Assembly: GCA_017590115.1 (NCBI GenBank)
Contig: JAGGNK010006471.1
Coordinates: 1-64,000 of the forward strand
Reading direction: 5' to 3'
DNA from: Montifringilla adamsi
Taxonomy: Eukaryota > Chordata > Aves > Passeriformes > Passeridae
DNA length: 64,000 bases
Part shown: positions 1 through 12,700 of the stretch, in pieces
How the letters are laid out: each line of letters starts with the position of its first letter
How positions within the stretch are numbered: position 1 is the first letter of the stretch
Position numbers and translations under genes: made by a program
Notes under the pieces: model-generated
Databases searched by the model: none
Seen by the model: the letters and a program-made list of their open reading frames with translations, nothing else
What the model was told of the DNA's origin: nothing

Positions 1-68
1 GGCACAGCCCGGCTGGAACCTACTGGGATAAGTGCCAGTTGTGGGTGGTGCTGTCTTTAGTGCAAGGC

Positions 69-185
69 TGTTGTAGTGTGTTTTTTATTAGTATGCTGTT
101 TGATTTGTAATTTTGTAATTTTCTTACGCTGTCTTTTTGTTTCTGCCCTTTTCCCAGAACTTTCCTTATTCCTTCTTTCATTAAA
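69..185 (+). mobile_element. LTR fragment, same family as the solo LTR at 36.3 kb
   Basis: Starts TGTTGTAGTGTGTTTTTTAT and continues with TTTGATTTGTAATTTT and TTTCTGCCCTTTTCCCAG. This parallels the first ~130 bp of the better-preserved element in YTHDC2 intron 7. Similarity fades after about 185, so the 3' part is lost or diverged. Confidence 0.6.
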
Positions 186-2699
186 TGCCAGTCTGTCCCC
201 AAACCTGCCTTCCCTTGAGAGCCCCAGACAGTGGGGCTGCCTCTTCTATCTCCTGGAAGCTGGGATCTCTCCTTTCAAGTGAGCAACTTGTATTTTGTTT
301 CCCTCAGGGAGAATGGAGAACATGAAAAATCCCAAGACCAAATACACTGAAGTGGAAATTACTGGCAGTGGGTGAGTCCAACTGTGGCCCCATTTCTCTT
401 CACAGAGAAAAGCAAGGCACAACTTCCCAAGGCTATTTTCTGGGAATTACAGCAAGGAACCTCAGAGAAAGAAAAAACAATTCTTATTTCAGTTGTTGCC
501 CCGTGTTTGTGCACAAGTGGAATGCATTGTGGAAGACTGTTCACCTGAAGGGTATTGGTAATTGGATTTTGGTGTGTTTTGATTCATTAACCAATTGAAT
601 CCACATGTGTGTCAGGACTGTTGGCAGACAGTAACGAGATTTGGTTGAGTGTTTGTGCAGTTTCAATTTAGATGTAGTGTAATATAGTGTAGTGTAATAT
701 AGTATAGTGTAATATAGTATAATAAAGTAATTAATTAGACTTCTGATATCATGGAGTCAGATGCATCATTCTTCCCTTCAATGGGGGTCACCAGCATTTA
801 CTATATCGAACAACAGTCACTTCTACAAAAGCATGGGCCAGGTGTTTTGCTGGTGGAATAGCTATCATGTGTGAAGTCATACAAGCTGCAAATGTGGTCA
901 GACACTGGGCTTGGATTGTCAGTGCTGGTCAGAATTTCTAAGTATGGTCAGAAGGCACTGTCAAAGACATCTCTGTCACAGCAAAGGTGGATAAGGACTC
1001 CTGTTTCTTTATCTACCACAGGCCATCTTTATTCTCCATGGCTCATATTTGTATGGTTTTCTGAGGGCATCATATTTACTTCTAATCGGTTAGGACTTTT
1101 TGCTTCCTCAGTTCATTGGTAATGGCTAGTGTATTGTCTATCAAAAACTTTCCTCTCTGCATATGTTTATATTCTTATCTCCTGGAAAGTCAATCTTTCA
1201 CACAGGTAGAATCTTTCTCTTCACAGGTACAAATTGTTTTCCCACAAGAATAGATTGATATGCAAACTGATTCTCACTGTTACAATTCCTTTCTCAAGGG
1301 AACTTATCAGGTTAGCTGTTAGCTGTACCAGCTGAAGTAGCAAGGCCTGAACTATTATTTTACAAGGCCTTTCTTTTCCAAAGTTTTTCCCATATGTCAC
1401 ACATGTTCATGCTGCCATGGTCTTGTCTGCAGCAAGGAAGAGGACCTAGCACTCTCCTGTCTCCCAAGTGTGGGATGGCTCTGTGTTAATTTCCTTAGCT
1501 TTTTTGTATCTCATTTAACACAGAAAAATCTCCAAAGTGGGATTTTTACTGTCGCTGAGGAGATGGTGATGGGCCATTTCGCCCTTTTACTGTCATCAAT
1601 GCAAGGATTCTGTTGAATTGCTGGCTGTTGCTGCCCTGTTATTTTTCAGATAGATTCAGCTCCTTGCCCTTCATTCTACTTTAGTTTTCAATATTATGAT
1701 CATATTCAGTCATGATCAGGCAGGTTGGCTGTCTCTAAAAATTGTGCTGTAGTGCTGGCGTTCTTCTGAAGGCTGATGATACTGTTGGTATCATCACAGG
1801 AAGTGGCAATCCACTTCTGCTACTAGAGTGTAAGGGCTTTAGGCACCCCCGTTAAAAGGAGATGGTTACAGACACCAGACCAACATCTTAAGGATAAACA
1901 GTCCACATCTAAATGCAGTGTGTGAGAAAATACAGGTCAGTAGTACAGTTATTTGGATAATATTACGTAATCCACCATGACTGGGCTGCATCTAACATCT
2001 GGGCATACAAAGACTTACATGACCATGTATATCAGGCGAGCAGCAGGGTACAATCTCTTCTCCACACAATCAGCCTACACTGGCCAGTGGCCTTCTGGAA
2101 TGCAAATTCCATGGCTGGACTGTCCTTTTGTTACCATCAAGCTGCAGAAGTACCATTTGGCTGGTTAACCAAACATTACACTCGCCCGTGCTCCCTCTCT
2201 GTACCAGCTCTGTCTCTGGAGCGCACAGGGCCCTGTAAATCGGTACATGGCAGTACTGCCCCATGCTCCTGTGTGGGCTCAGGCCTGGAAGTACTGTAAA
2301 AGGCAGGAAGAGCCTCATGCCTCCCTTTGTATGCACTGTCTTGAGAAACTATTTCTTGGGCATACCAGCCTTACAGGCACCCAGCGAGTCTTGGCAAACT
2401 CTGATGGTTCATGTGTGGAAGTCACCACACTGAATGCAAAATGAATGCATGGGGTAATATCCTAAGCAGACAAGAGGAAACGGGCAGAGGCTCAGAAGCA
2501 GAAAAAAATCTTGGTTTAACCTAAGAATGACCACAAACACTGCTGACAGTGATCACACACATTTATACCAGCCTTACAGTACAGTATGTTAAGGGCTAAG
2601 AAAAAGCCAAATAAACCAACACAGCAGTGGTATGGAAGAAAAAGAAATAACTTGAAAGAAAGCATGAAGACAATGTTAAATGATCAAGGAAATTGTACT
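186..2699. other. Downstream flank of YTHDC2, no gene recognised
   Basis: Unique-looking sequence with only short open frames lacking family motifs. It includes a degenerate GTATAGTGTAATATA-type tandem repeat at about 670-725. The stretch near 1980-2440 is somewhat GC-richer and open in several frames, but nothing in it is recognisable. Confidence 0.5.
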
Positions 2700-3683
2700 G
2701 GTAATGATTTTTATTGTTTTTTAAAGAAATACAAATCTTCTAACACTGCCTAAATTAGTCAACTATTGAAGTACCACTTGGCCACAGGCCTCTGAAAGAC
2801 TGTTTCAGCTTCACAAGGTGTGAGTCACATCTTAAAGGTTAAAAATAACTGAAACTGGAAACATCAGCAGATGCACCCAATCTCAAAAGTCTCATGCTCC
2901 TTCTTTTCTATTTAAATTAAATTAATTTAAAATAATTAAATTCAATAATAAATAATTAAATACAAACAAAACCAAAATAAAATAAATTTAAATTAATTAA
3001 AAATAATTACCTTTAAATAAATTAAAAATTAACATTTCCAGCTGCTTAGTTATATGTATCAACATCTTCTGCTCTCTCACACTGTGGATGTGGAAGTACA
3101 CTTAAGGAGCTTTTCAGCATATTTGGAGTAAGTATTTTTTTTAAACTGAACTGCAAGACTGATTAATTAACATTTACATTCTCATACCTTTTACTGGGTT
3201 GAGAAAGCTTTAACTGTAAATGCATACTTAAACTGTCTGTTATGCTATTTTAAACCCACAGACAACTTACAGGAGGTCTATTGTTTCAAACTTTGTTTTC
3301 AACTTAACTGTATTTTAAAGTATCAACTGCACAAAAACCAGCTCAGTCAAAAAATAGGCTGGCAAGTAAACACTGAAAACAACACAATTCCCTCTTATTT
3401 TTCCACTTCTAGCTGCCCAGCATGAGGAAGAATGTCAAGAGGTTGTTGCGTCACCTTCTTCCTCATCTTTATTGTAGATATGCTGCTGGTTCTCATGGCT
3501 GATGTTTCAACACCCTAAACCAGCTGAAAAAGTTCAAAATTAATAGAATATTTAGTACTAGGTGTACTTGTTCTTCCACAAGCTACAAAGGAAAGACAGT
3601 ACCATGATGATACACTGTATGTACATGGCTTTTCCTCTACCACAGAATGAGCAAGCAATGCATGGAAAACTACCTCTGTCACA
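2700..3683 (-). other. YTHDC2: Probable YTHDC2 3' UTR
   Basis: Follows the stop codon on the minus strand. Two AATAAA hexamers are present on that strand, near 3468-3473 and 2710-2715, either of which could set the transcript end. The right choice cannot be decided from sequence alone. It includes an extremely AT-rich stretch of TTTAATT-type repeats near 2905-3030. Confidence 0.4.
2905..3030. repeat. AT-rich low-complexity repeat
   Basis: Dominated by AAATTAAATTAAT and AATAATTAAAT-type units with almost no G or C. Confidence 0.85.
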
Positions 3684-3773
3684 TTACTTGGCATGCTCAG
3701 TCAGTTTTTTTCCTGCCAAAGGAATACGGTCCCAAAGCTGCAGCAACTGCTCTCCAACTTGTGGTTCCAGCTC
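3684..3773 (-). CDS. YTHDC2: YTHDC2 exon 29 (C-terminus and stop)
   Basis: Residues 1399-1427 and a TAA stop. [19 protein letters not shown] matches the family end; the last residues (GKKLTEHAK) differ from the human tail. The acceptor is TTCCTAG. The exon is recognised by similarity and frame, since it is short. Confidence 0.92.
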   Translation of the reverse strand, partial: ELEPQVGEQLLQLWDRIPLAGKKLTEHAK

Positions 3774-6700
3774 CTAGGAATGATCAGGAAATCAAGGAAG
3801 TTACGTGCACTGCTACTGCTGAGCATACAGAAACTATTCATTACTGAATTGTTACAGGAAGTTGCTGGTTATTGCTTTCAACCTTTCTAGAAGAGGTCAT
3901 CTCTTTTGCTATTGGGACAAACATTAGAACTCCCAGCAGAGCAAAGTTTTCTTACTAGGGCTCAGCAGGAGATAAAAACTTTCACAGGCCATCCTGGCCT
4001 ACAAGCTGTTTGGGGTGTTTTCATTGACAGTGAGTTGTCAGTTCTCACAAAGACAATTCCCAGTGAACACCCTACCACCGTACACAAGAACAGATGCACC
4101 AGACATTTTGTACCTCCCACAGATCAGTCACTTACTAACTAGAGATCATAATTTTCCACATCTTTTAAGTTGAATTCCATCAAGTGTGGTGGAGAATATG
4201 GAAAGAGAGGTCACAGGAAATACAGTGGCCCTCCTTTCCTTGTACTTCTCCTTTCCTCCAGTTTCTTACAGCTGGAGAGGGGATTTGAAGGAGAGAAAGT
4301 GACACAAAAACTTTAGCTCTTGAATCTTCAAGGAGATGTTCAGGGAGGGGATGGGGAGACAGAAGAAACTGCCACACAGAATTTTGTACCAATTCTTTGG
4401 CTTTTTGTAGTTGCATTTTTAGAGCTGTAAAAAGTACAAGAACTGTCCTAAGCTTCATTCTACCTTAAAACTCAGGAGTTTCTTCAGGCTTTACAGAAAA
4501 AAAACAATAATTTTGAACAGTTATTTGGGTGTAACAGATTATCTAAGAGAACAACTCAACCAAACAGGGAACAAACCTCCAGAACTAAATTACAAACTAA
4601 AAACCAAACCCAACAACTTCTGTTTGGAAGCATCCACCTTTAAATAATATTTTTAACACATAAGCAAGAAACTTGATTTTATCAAAGTAGCTCTGTTACT
4701 TCAGCAGTAATTCTGCATTAGCTGAAGGTACAATACACTAATGAAGTGTGAATTCAGATTAGCAGATACACAAACAAGTGGAAATAAATGTCAAGGCTGA
4801 ACAAGGAAATAAAAAATACAATAAATACATTCTACCAAATAAAGAAAACTTCAGAAGAGAGTAACATTACCTGGCCATCTCTACTTATCTGCACTTTCTT
4901 ACTGTCATTCCATGGGTTGAGCAAATGGTGTGCAAACTGAAAAGGAATGCTTTCTTTTCGGATCCAGTCCACCTTAAATACACCTCCAAAACCAGCAGAT
5001 CCCCAGTCTTGACTTTTCTCACATCCAATTGCTGAACCCATTCTAGCAAAACCCTGGGACAAAAATTGAAATATGAAAGAACAGACATAATGACACCATA
5101 TCTATCTATGGTGGAATGAGATAAATAACCAAACTTCCTATGAAACTTTCAAAGTAGTTTCAAAGTGATTCACACACTCTCCACCATGAAGCTGGAGCTT
5201 CCAAAATGTTTACATCTAGAAAGTTAGAAGAATAATTTCTTTTTCCACTTCAAATATGCCTTTAGGGTTTGACCATAAAGAATATCTCTCATTGACAAAA
5301 TTATCACTAAAAGTTTTTTGAGCTTTGTAACAGATAAAAAAGCTGCTGCATAACCACCTGAAGTAAAAGGAAGTTGAGATGAATATTCTACTACAGTATA
5401 GTCTATTAGATATTCATATTCCTTGTTACTTTTAGGTAATTTTTGCAGAAATCCATTTGCTCCTTCTCATGTTCCCTCTATGTTAACAAACTTTCACACA
5501 GAATTAGGAGAGTGTAGCTGTTCTTCACAGAAAGAAGTCAAACTTGCTTTTATTTCCTTCTTTAGTGAAGCTGGACGGAATTCCAACACAAGTATTCCAA
5601 AAGAAAATTAATGAAACCCCCAACCTGAGACAGCATCTAACTTACTTAAGGACACCCTGATGTACCCACACACCAAACAAACTGAAAGTAAACCGACACC
5701 CACATACAACGTATCAATACACTATTCAGGTGTATTTATGACATTTAGAACTTCGCAGTCCAAAAGATGCAGTTCAGTAAATTACCAACACACACTACTG
5801 TCCTAAGACAAGCAATCCTAGATAGCTCAAGCTAGATTTAAATACGAATTAATAAAAGGAACAGAGGAAAAATTAAATGTAGAATAGAAAGAGACAGCTG
5901 GGACAAGAGAAAATTAATAGGGAAGTTATCTCACATTCCCATGAGAGTGCAGTACACTGTTAAAACTGCAAGGGCAGGGAAAGGTCAACCACCTACACTC
6001 CTGACTTGAGGGTGTCTTCCCTTCCCCGTTTTCTTGTCTGAGAGGACCAGTGCAACAGCCCATTTTCAGTATCAACTGACTTGCTGAAAATTACTTTCCA
6101 GTATCTGCATTTGCCAAACTATCATATGTAATATGTGACTCTAGTCCTTCAGTGGTATTGCCAAGACAGCTGTGTTTTGGCTGGTCCATTAGATTTTAAG
6201 TTTGGCTGACTTTTATAACTAACTTATCTATGAAGAAGTAAGTTGAAATTTCTTTACCTGGAACAACTGAATCTAGGTGGCTCACAGCTAACCTGCAACT
6301 CTGCACTACCAGGTCAAGTTTTTACTTTAAACTGACCACAGATTTGACCAATAAACTGTTGACATGTATCTCACTGAATATAAAGTCAAGACAGAGCTCT
6401 GGAAGAGTCATGGCCAGCTTCCTAACTGGAAGTGAATAACATCAGTTTTAATCAAAATTTTAATTAAAAAATGTATTAATTTCTTGGATTTAGAAAGCTG
6501 TGACTTGACTGTAAGTGCTTGCTCACTTATAATACACATTGTTGCATGCAAACAGTAGCAATCCCTACTTTGTTAGGATTTTTTTTCCTGGTTGTTGTTG
6601 TTGTAGAGGATTAATATAGGGTACAAACATTTTTTTTACTCATGACGTTTGGAGAATTCCATCTCAGCTTTTGAGGGACAAGCATGTTTCAGAGAATGAA

Positions 6701-9700
6701 ATATACTCTTTCTTCAGCAAGCACAGATATTTGCACATTGCTCTGCTTCTCAGAAAGTCAGAAGCCATAAGCAAAGCTGTCTACATTATACACTGCCATT
6801 TGCTGCATCCTCCCAAACTATCAACCACTGCTAATAGTTAGTTTAAGACTAAGACTCACCTGAAAGCATCCAGACCCTTGAACAGAAAATATTAAGTAAA
6901 CCACGCTGCTCTCCCAAAAGGCTCCATTCAGTTTCCGTTCATTACTTGGTGTAGTGGACCATATTCCCTTCTGTTGAGAAATATCAATGTTTTGCAAGTT
7001 GCTACTTTTCATTATAAAGTACCGAACTGGCATATTTTGTCTTGGTGAAGGAGATTTGCAACCCTGGAAAAAATAAATTAAATTAATAAATACAACAGGC
7101 TTTATTTCTGAAGTTTCACACATATGAGGACAGAAATCCCTTGACTCTGCTCCTCCCTTCCTCCTCTAGGTTCTAGAAGAAACATAAAATCTATCAGCTG
7201 GTCCTGTCTGAAATGGCTTTGAAATATATTTCATGTCTACTTTACATTTTTAAAGCACTTTTCAAAATAGTAGTTCATCCATGAGGGCAGAAAACAAGTA
7301 GAGCAAAATAGGATAAAAAAGTCTAGTGATTAATTATAATTGGTTTAAGTCTGACACACCTTAAGATGACACCAAAATTAATCATCCTAGAGTGCAGCCT
7401 ACAGCACACTACTCGCATTTCTACACTCAGGAAAGATGTTTTCTTCCTTTTACACTGTCTTAATTTAAAAGCTGAAAGATTCAAGAGGAATTACTAAAGT
7501 CTCCAATGAGTCCATGACGTTTCCTCTCAATGATCTCTTTAGTGTTACTGCAGTCTACTATTCAAGTATACAGGGTCAACTATGACAACAATCTCATTAA
7601 AAATGTGGGCTTTGTTAAAATAACCATCACAAAAACCCCAAGCAGTCACAGTAAGGCAGATAACACAGAATCAGTATCAGTGTATGATATTATAGAAACA
7701 GACAGGCAGAACCCAAAACTTCAGAAGTGTGTGTATAATATACTAATTTAGTTGAAAAAAACTAACACATTTACTAGAACAAGGTTTTTTTAAAAATCTC
7801 ATTTTTTCTACTTTGGATAGCTTTACCTCAGTAGTCCACAAATTATTTTTACTGTACTAAACTAGTGAAACAAGGATATTTAGTCTAGATTCTAAGTTCC
7901 AGAAGGAAGTATTATGCAGCTGTTATAAATGAAAAGTTAAGTTAGGTTCCTAATTTATCAGTAAAATACCTAATTGCAGAATGATATCAGCAAGAAATTC
8001 TTTTGCTTTTGAAGAGCAGAGTGATATGTTAGAGAACTCTACCTTTCCAGACACTGGAGAAGAAGGACTAGCACAGGGGCTGGAATAGCTACTGCTGTCT
8101 GCAAGCTTCACTGAGGACTGAGCTGATCTGTCATCTGAGGCTCGTTTGGAGAGCAAAATGTCTTTTTCTTTGTACTTCTTTGGCTGGTGGAGTGCAGGAG
8201 ATGTAGATTTCACTGAAACCCTAAAAAGACATACCTTGAGTTTCACAAGCAGTCACTGAACAATTTACATCGACCTGTCAGCCTACTGCATCACCACATG
8301 TATTACAGCAACTACAAAATCTATTAAACCCTAACTAAAAACATCATACTGATCATGCATTGCTTTTTAATGCTACTGTTAAACCTCTTCTGCTACTTCT
8401 CAAACATCACAATTCAGGGACAATATTCCTGACTGCTCTCTCAAACAGCAGGCCCAGGTATGAAATACTTCTTTGCGGGATTTCAATGCAGCATACAACA
8501 GTATAACACCTTTCAACTGTATTTCCACTGTTCCCACCTCCTTATTACCAGCAGAAATTTAAGTTAAGCTTGTATAGATAAATTGCAACCTACAGTGAGC
8601 AGAAGACCTCAACATCTTACTTTTCAGCATTAGAGGAGTCAGACAATTCAGTTTCTGTTGAGCTTTTTCTGCTGTTGGTTGACTTCCATGTGGATGCCAA
8701 AGGAAGTTCTTCACAAGTTACAGGTCTTGGTCTCTGGCCGATTCCTGAAGGCTGCTGCAGACCTGCAGACTGTTCTTCAGCACTCAGAACAGCTGTAATT
8801 GCTCTTACAGTTGTTTCATCAACCTGAGACCATGGTTTAGAAGGAGCTCGCATACGACGCAGGAACAAACTGTGCCATTTCTGTCTGAGTTGCAACAGCA
8901 TACCAGCAGCCTGTAATGAATTCCAATTCTGTTAAATGCTGATGAAAATTACATCAGACAGGTAAGAGGACCCTATCTTCTTCCTATCAGGCAGCACCTG
9001 GCATTCTAATATAAACAGGGCCCAAAATGAAAGGTATGACTAAGGTCTTGAGGAAGGGGAATAATACATATTTAAACTCAGATGTTAATTTACTTTCTTT
9101 TCTTTAGGCACAAGATAATTTTTGAAAGATTTCATTTAGCTCTGTACTAAACATAGCTTTGTACCATAAACCCACAGACTTTTTTTTTCCTTTTCATCTT
9201 TCGAGAAAACCCAATCCTTTCATGCTTTATGCCCTTCCTCTCAAATCAGTCTCTACTCATGCAGTCTTCAGTCATACTTGAAGGAAAAGAGCTCTAAGTG
9301 ACATTTTTCTTACACAGACATCTGCTCCAATGTGATGACTAAATCAGAAGACTATAGTCCAATTCCCATGTTATCAGAAATGCTTCCATTAAAGTAAATT
9401 TTAAAAAATCACTCTTTTGGACATGTCTATGAGAGACAGTATTATTATTAGAGCTGGTAAAGTTGTGTGTTTCATGACCCATAAACAACCTCCTACCATA
9501 GGAGGTAGGAGCTCCTCAATGACATAAAGACTTCTATTTCAAAGACGTTTATATTTATCCTTCCAAAATCTGACAACAACTTCCTTTCAGCAACTCCAAC
9601 TTCAAGTGCTCCTTTTTTGATCTAATTTTGGCTATCCTCGCACAGAAAGAAGAACACAATATGCCAATGTGACCGTTCTCTCAGCTCCTGTTCAGATTCT

Positions 9701-12700
9701 TGCTATGCCAGCTCCTGCTATATCATGATGGAGCACCATGCAGGCAGGACAGGAGGCCAGAAGCAGCAGACGGGTCCTTATGCAGCCACTGTCACCTGCA
9801 GCTTGCTGTCCCTTGCAGCCATTATCTTTTGTCGGGTAATCTCTTCAGAATCTGCTGACTTGTGGAAAGAGACAAAACTGCAAAGCTCAGACATATAAAT
9901 CATCATACTGCCCAGAAAGTTTTTGAAGCAGATCCAACAGCATCTGCACTGCTGAGGCTTTCCTCCTCCCTCGTGTGATAGACAGGACACCCACACCAAG
10001 ATGGAGGAAGAGGGATGAGCACTCTCACTGTTGATTTAAGTGACTAATTATTTTCTTTCTTTTTGCTCATAAGTAAAAGAATTGAAAGGTATGGGTGATA
10101 GGTTATGAAACACTGCAACTTGGATGTTGAATACACCAATTCACGCGACAGACAACTGTGCCAAAGGGGATTGAAGCCCTTTAATTCTTGATGCGCTCAT
10201 GAAGTAAAGGTTAAATCACTGAGTACATAGTTTGAGAGACCCAAATGGAGCGTGACATTCATAGAGAAAATTCTTGGCTACTCAAACGTTACAAAAACTT
10301 TTAATATCTTTTTACAATTCTTCTACCTGAAGCAAACCTAGGAGTGATTTCTTACTTACTTCAGGGTCCAGTTTGAGATGGAGCCATTCATCCAGCTTCA
10401 GCAGTGCCAGATTAGCAGTTGTTTTGTCCTCCATCTCACTGTCACTGCTATCATTAGATACCCCTCCCCCTGAATTGAAGACAAAAGGTTTATTAGCATT
10501 TCTATGTTATTTCCACTTATATATAAAAAAATGAACACTACTGTATTACCAGCAATAATATTTTTCCTTCTAAAATTGACTTTAAAATGTAAACATCTGT
10601 AAAACTACCTCTTCTTTCCTGCAAATACACTGAAAAGTCTTTGCTCCAGACAGCAGCAATCAAGTAGGCAGACCTGCTGAAGGTCCTACTACGTAAAAAC
10701 CTGTACAGATATGATATGACTCAACTCATGTACCTTCACCAGTATTCACAAGCCGCTATCCAACTTTTGCCTAAAACTGTTTGCAAAACCACACATGGCT
10801 CTATTTCCTAGTAAAACAGCAGATTTAAAGACCTAGTAAGAAAAAAAAATTATGTATATACATATGGATATTAATTAGGAATCCTTATTTTCCTGAAGTG
10901 CAATTCAAACAGCATGAACACTACTCTAAGGTTAACAAGCAAGACAGGAAAGCTTCAGAAGTAAGTTGGACTTTTAGTTTGATTCTAACTATGAGAACTA
11001 GCAGCAGTTATTTTTGCTTCTATTCCAACAGGACTCAATTTAAATAAGGAAAAAAAATGGAAATTTCTATATATTCTCTATTACTTACAGTTAATGGTAC
11101 AGTTAATTGACATAAAAAATTATCAGTAGAACATATCTTGAAAATGCATGTGTCAGCTAGAAACAACATGACTTGTTTGCCATATTGATTGTTTCTAAAT
11201 TATTCAGTTTGAATAATCTGGTTCTAGGTATCAAATAAAGTAGTCTGTAGAAAAAGAACATACATACTACACATCTCAGTACTAGTATTATCATTAGACA
11301 TTGTGGCTGCATTCTTTCCTTACAAACTATACTGTAATTTCTGAGACCACAGAACTGTGTAATTTATGGACTTGAATATGTCAGGAATCCCAAAACTGAC
11401 AGATTTGTTACAGAACCTACAAACTATTCCTGAATAGCTACAGGAATTATAACACTGTTGTTTTCAGAATCAACCAATATATGTATTGAGTAAGTTTTTG
11501 AAGTCACACACTGATGTATATATACCACTGGAAATATTCCAAATCCGATTCCAGTGTACCTCGAAAGGATGAAGATGCCTGCAAGGCATTACTTGGCAGT
11601 CTGGCTGGTCCACAGAAGAGGGACACGGTGACAGGTGTCACAACAGAGCAGCACCTGATGTTTGCTGTCTTGTGAGCTCTCGTCATTTCATCATATATAA
11701 GCCAGTCTGTAGGGAGGGCCTGGATGGCTGCAGCTTGTCCATTTGCTGGGGCAATCTGTGCAAGATTGTGCAGGTAAGAACCTGTGCAGGTAAGACTAGG
11801 CTATTATACCCTCTACCTGTAAGTAATGTAAATTTTAACATATTTCTCATTTTATCCAGAGACATTGTGGATGCCTCAACCTGGCAGTGTTCAAGGCCAG
11901 GCTGGATGGGGCTCTGAGCAACCTGGACTAGTGGAATGTGCCCCTACCCATGGCAGGGGGTTGGAATGACATAAGCTTTAAGGTCCCTTCCAACCCAAAC
12001 CATTCTATGATTCTATCTTTTGAGAAATAAGTACACATATAATTATATACACATAAAAATATACATGCAAATAAAAAAGCGTGAGAGAATTCAACCAGAT
12101 TCACAAAATATCCTACCATGATAAAATAAAATGTTTTGCATTAAAAAGAAACGTCAAAAAAAAAAGTTTTAGAGAAGAACTTCTCGCTTTTAAGAGTAGG
12201 GATCATTCTATCTTTAAAACAATCTTATAACTGGAGTGGTTTTTTTGCCATTTTGCCTTGTTCCATCTAGAGAAAGGACTGATTGAAACATTGGAAAAAT
12301 GAATCAACTCCAATTCTATCAGCTGGGTATAATAATATTTTCTAAAGCTGTTAAATGCCCTACTGCTTTTAAAGTACTGACAACTAGGAAAAGACAGTTC
12401 TAAAACGTGATAGCGTTCTTTTTTTTGAACTATGAATTCAAAGTGATTTTACCTTTTTATACTGAGACTGACCAAGAACAGAGGTAGGATGAAATCGCAC
12501 TTTCTTCTCCTTTGGTTCAGTCAACACCAGGCTTGCTCTGTCTACATGCACAAGATTGGGATACATCCCGGCCACTAAGGCAGCTTTAATTACAGCCCAG
12601 TTCTCAGAGTTCGTATTAACATCTCTAATATCAGCTCCTCCTCTGGCTCTCACAAAACCTGACAAAAGAACAAGATAAACAGTGCCATGTTAGCTTGCGT

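Noticed and set aside
1977..2444. Cluster of overlapping open frames downstream of YTHDC2
   Set aside because: Mutually overlapping on both strands, no domain, no splice context.
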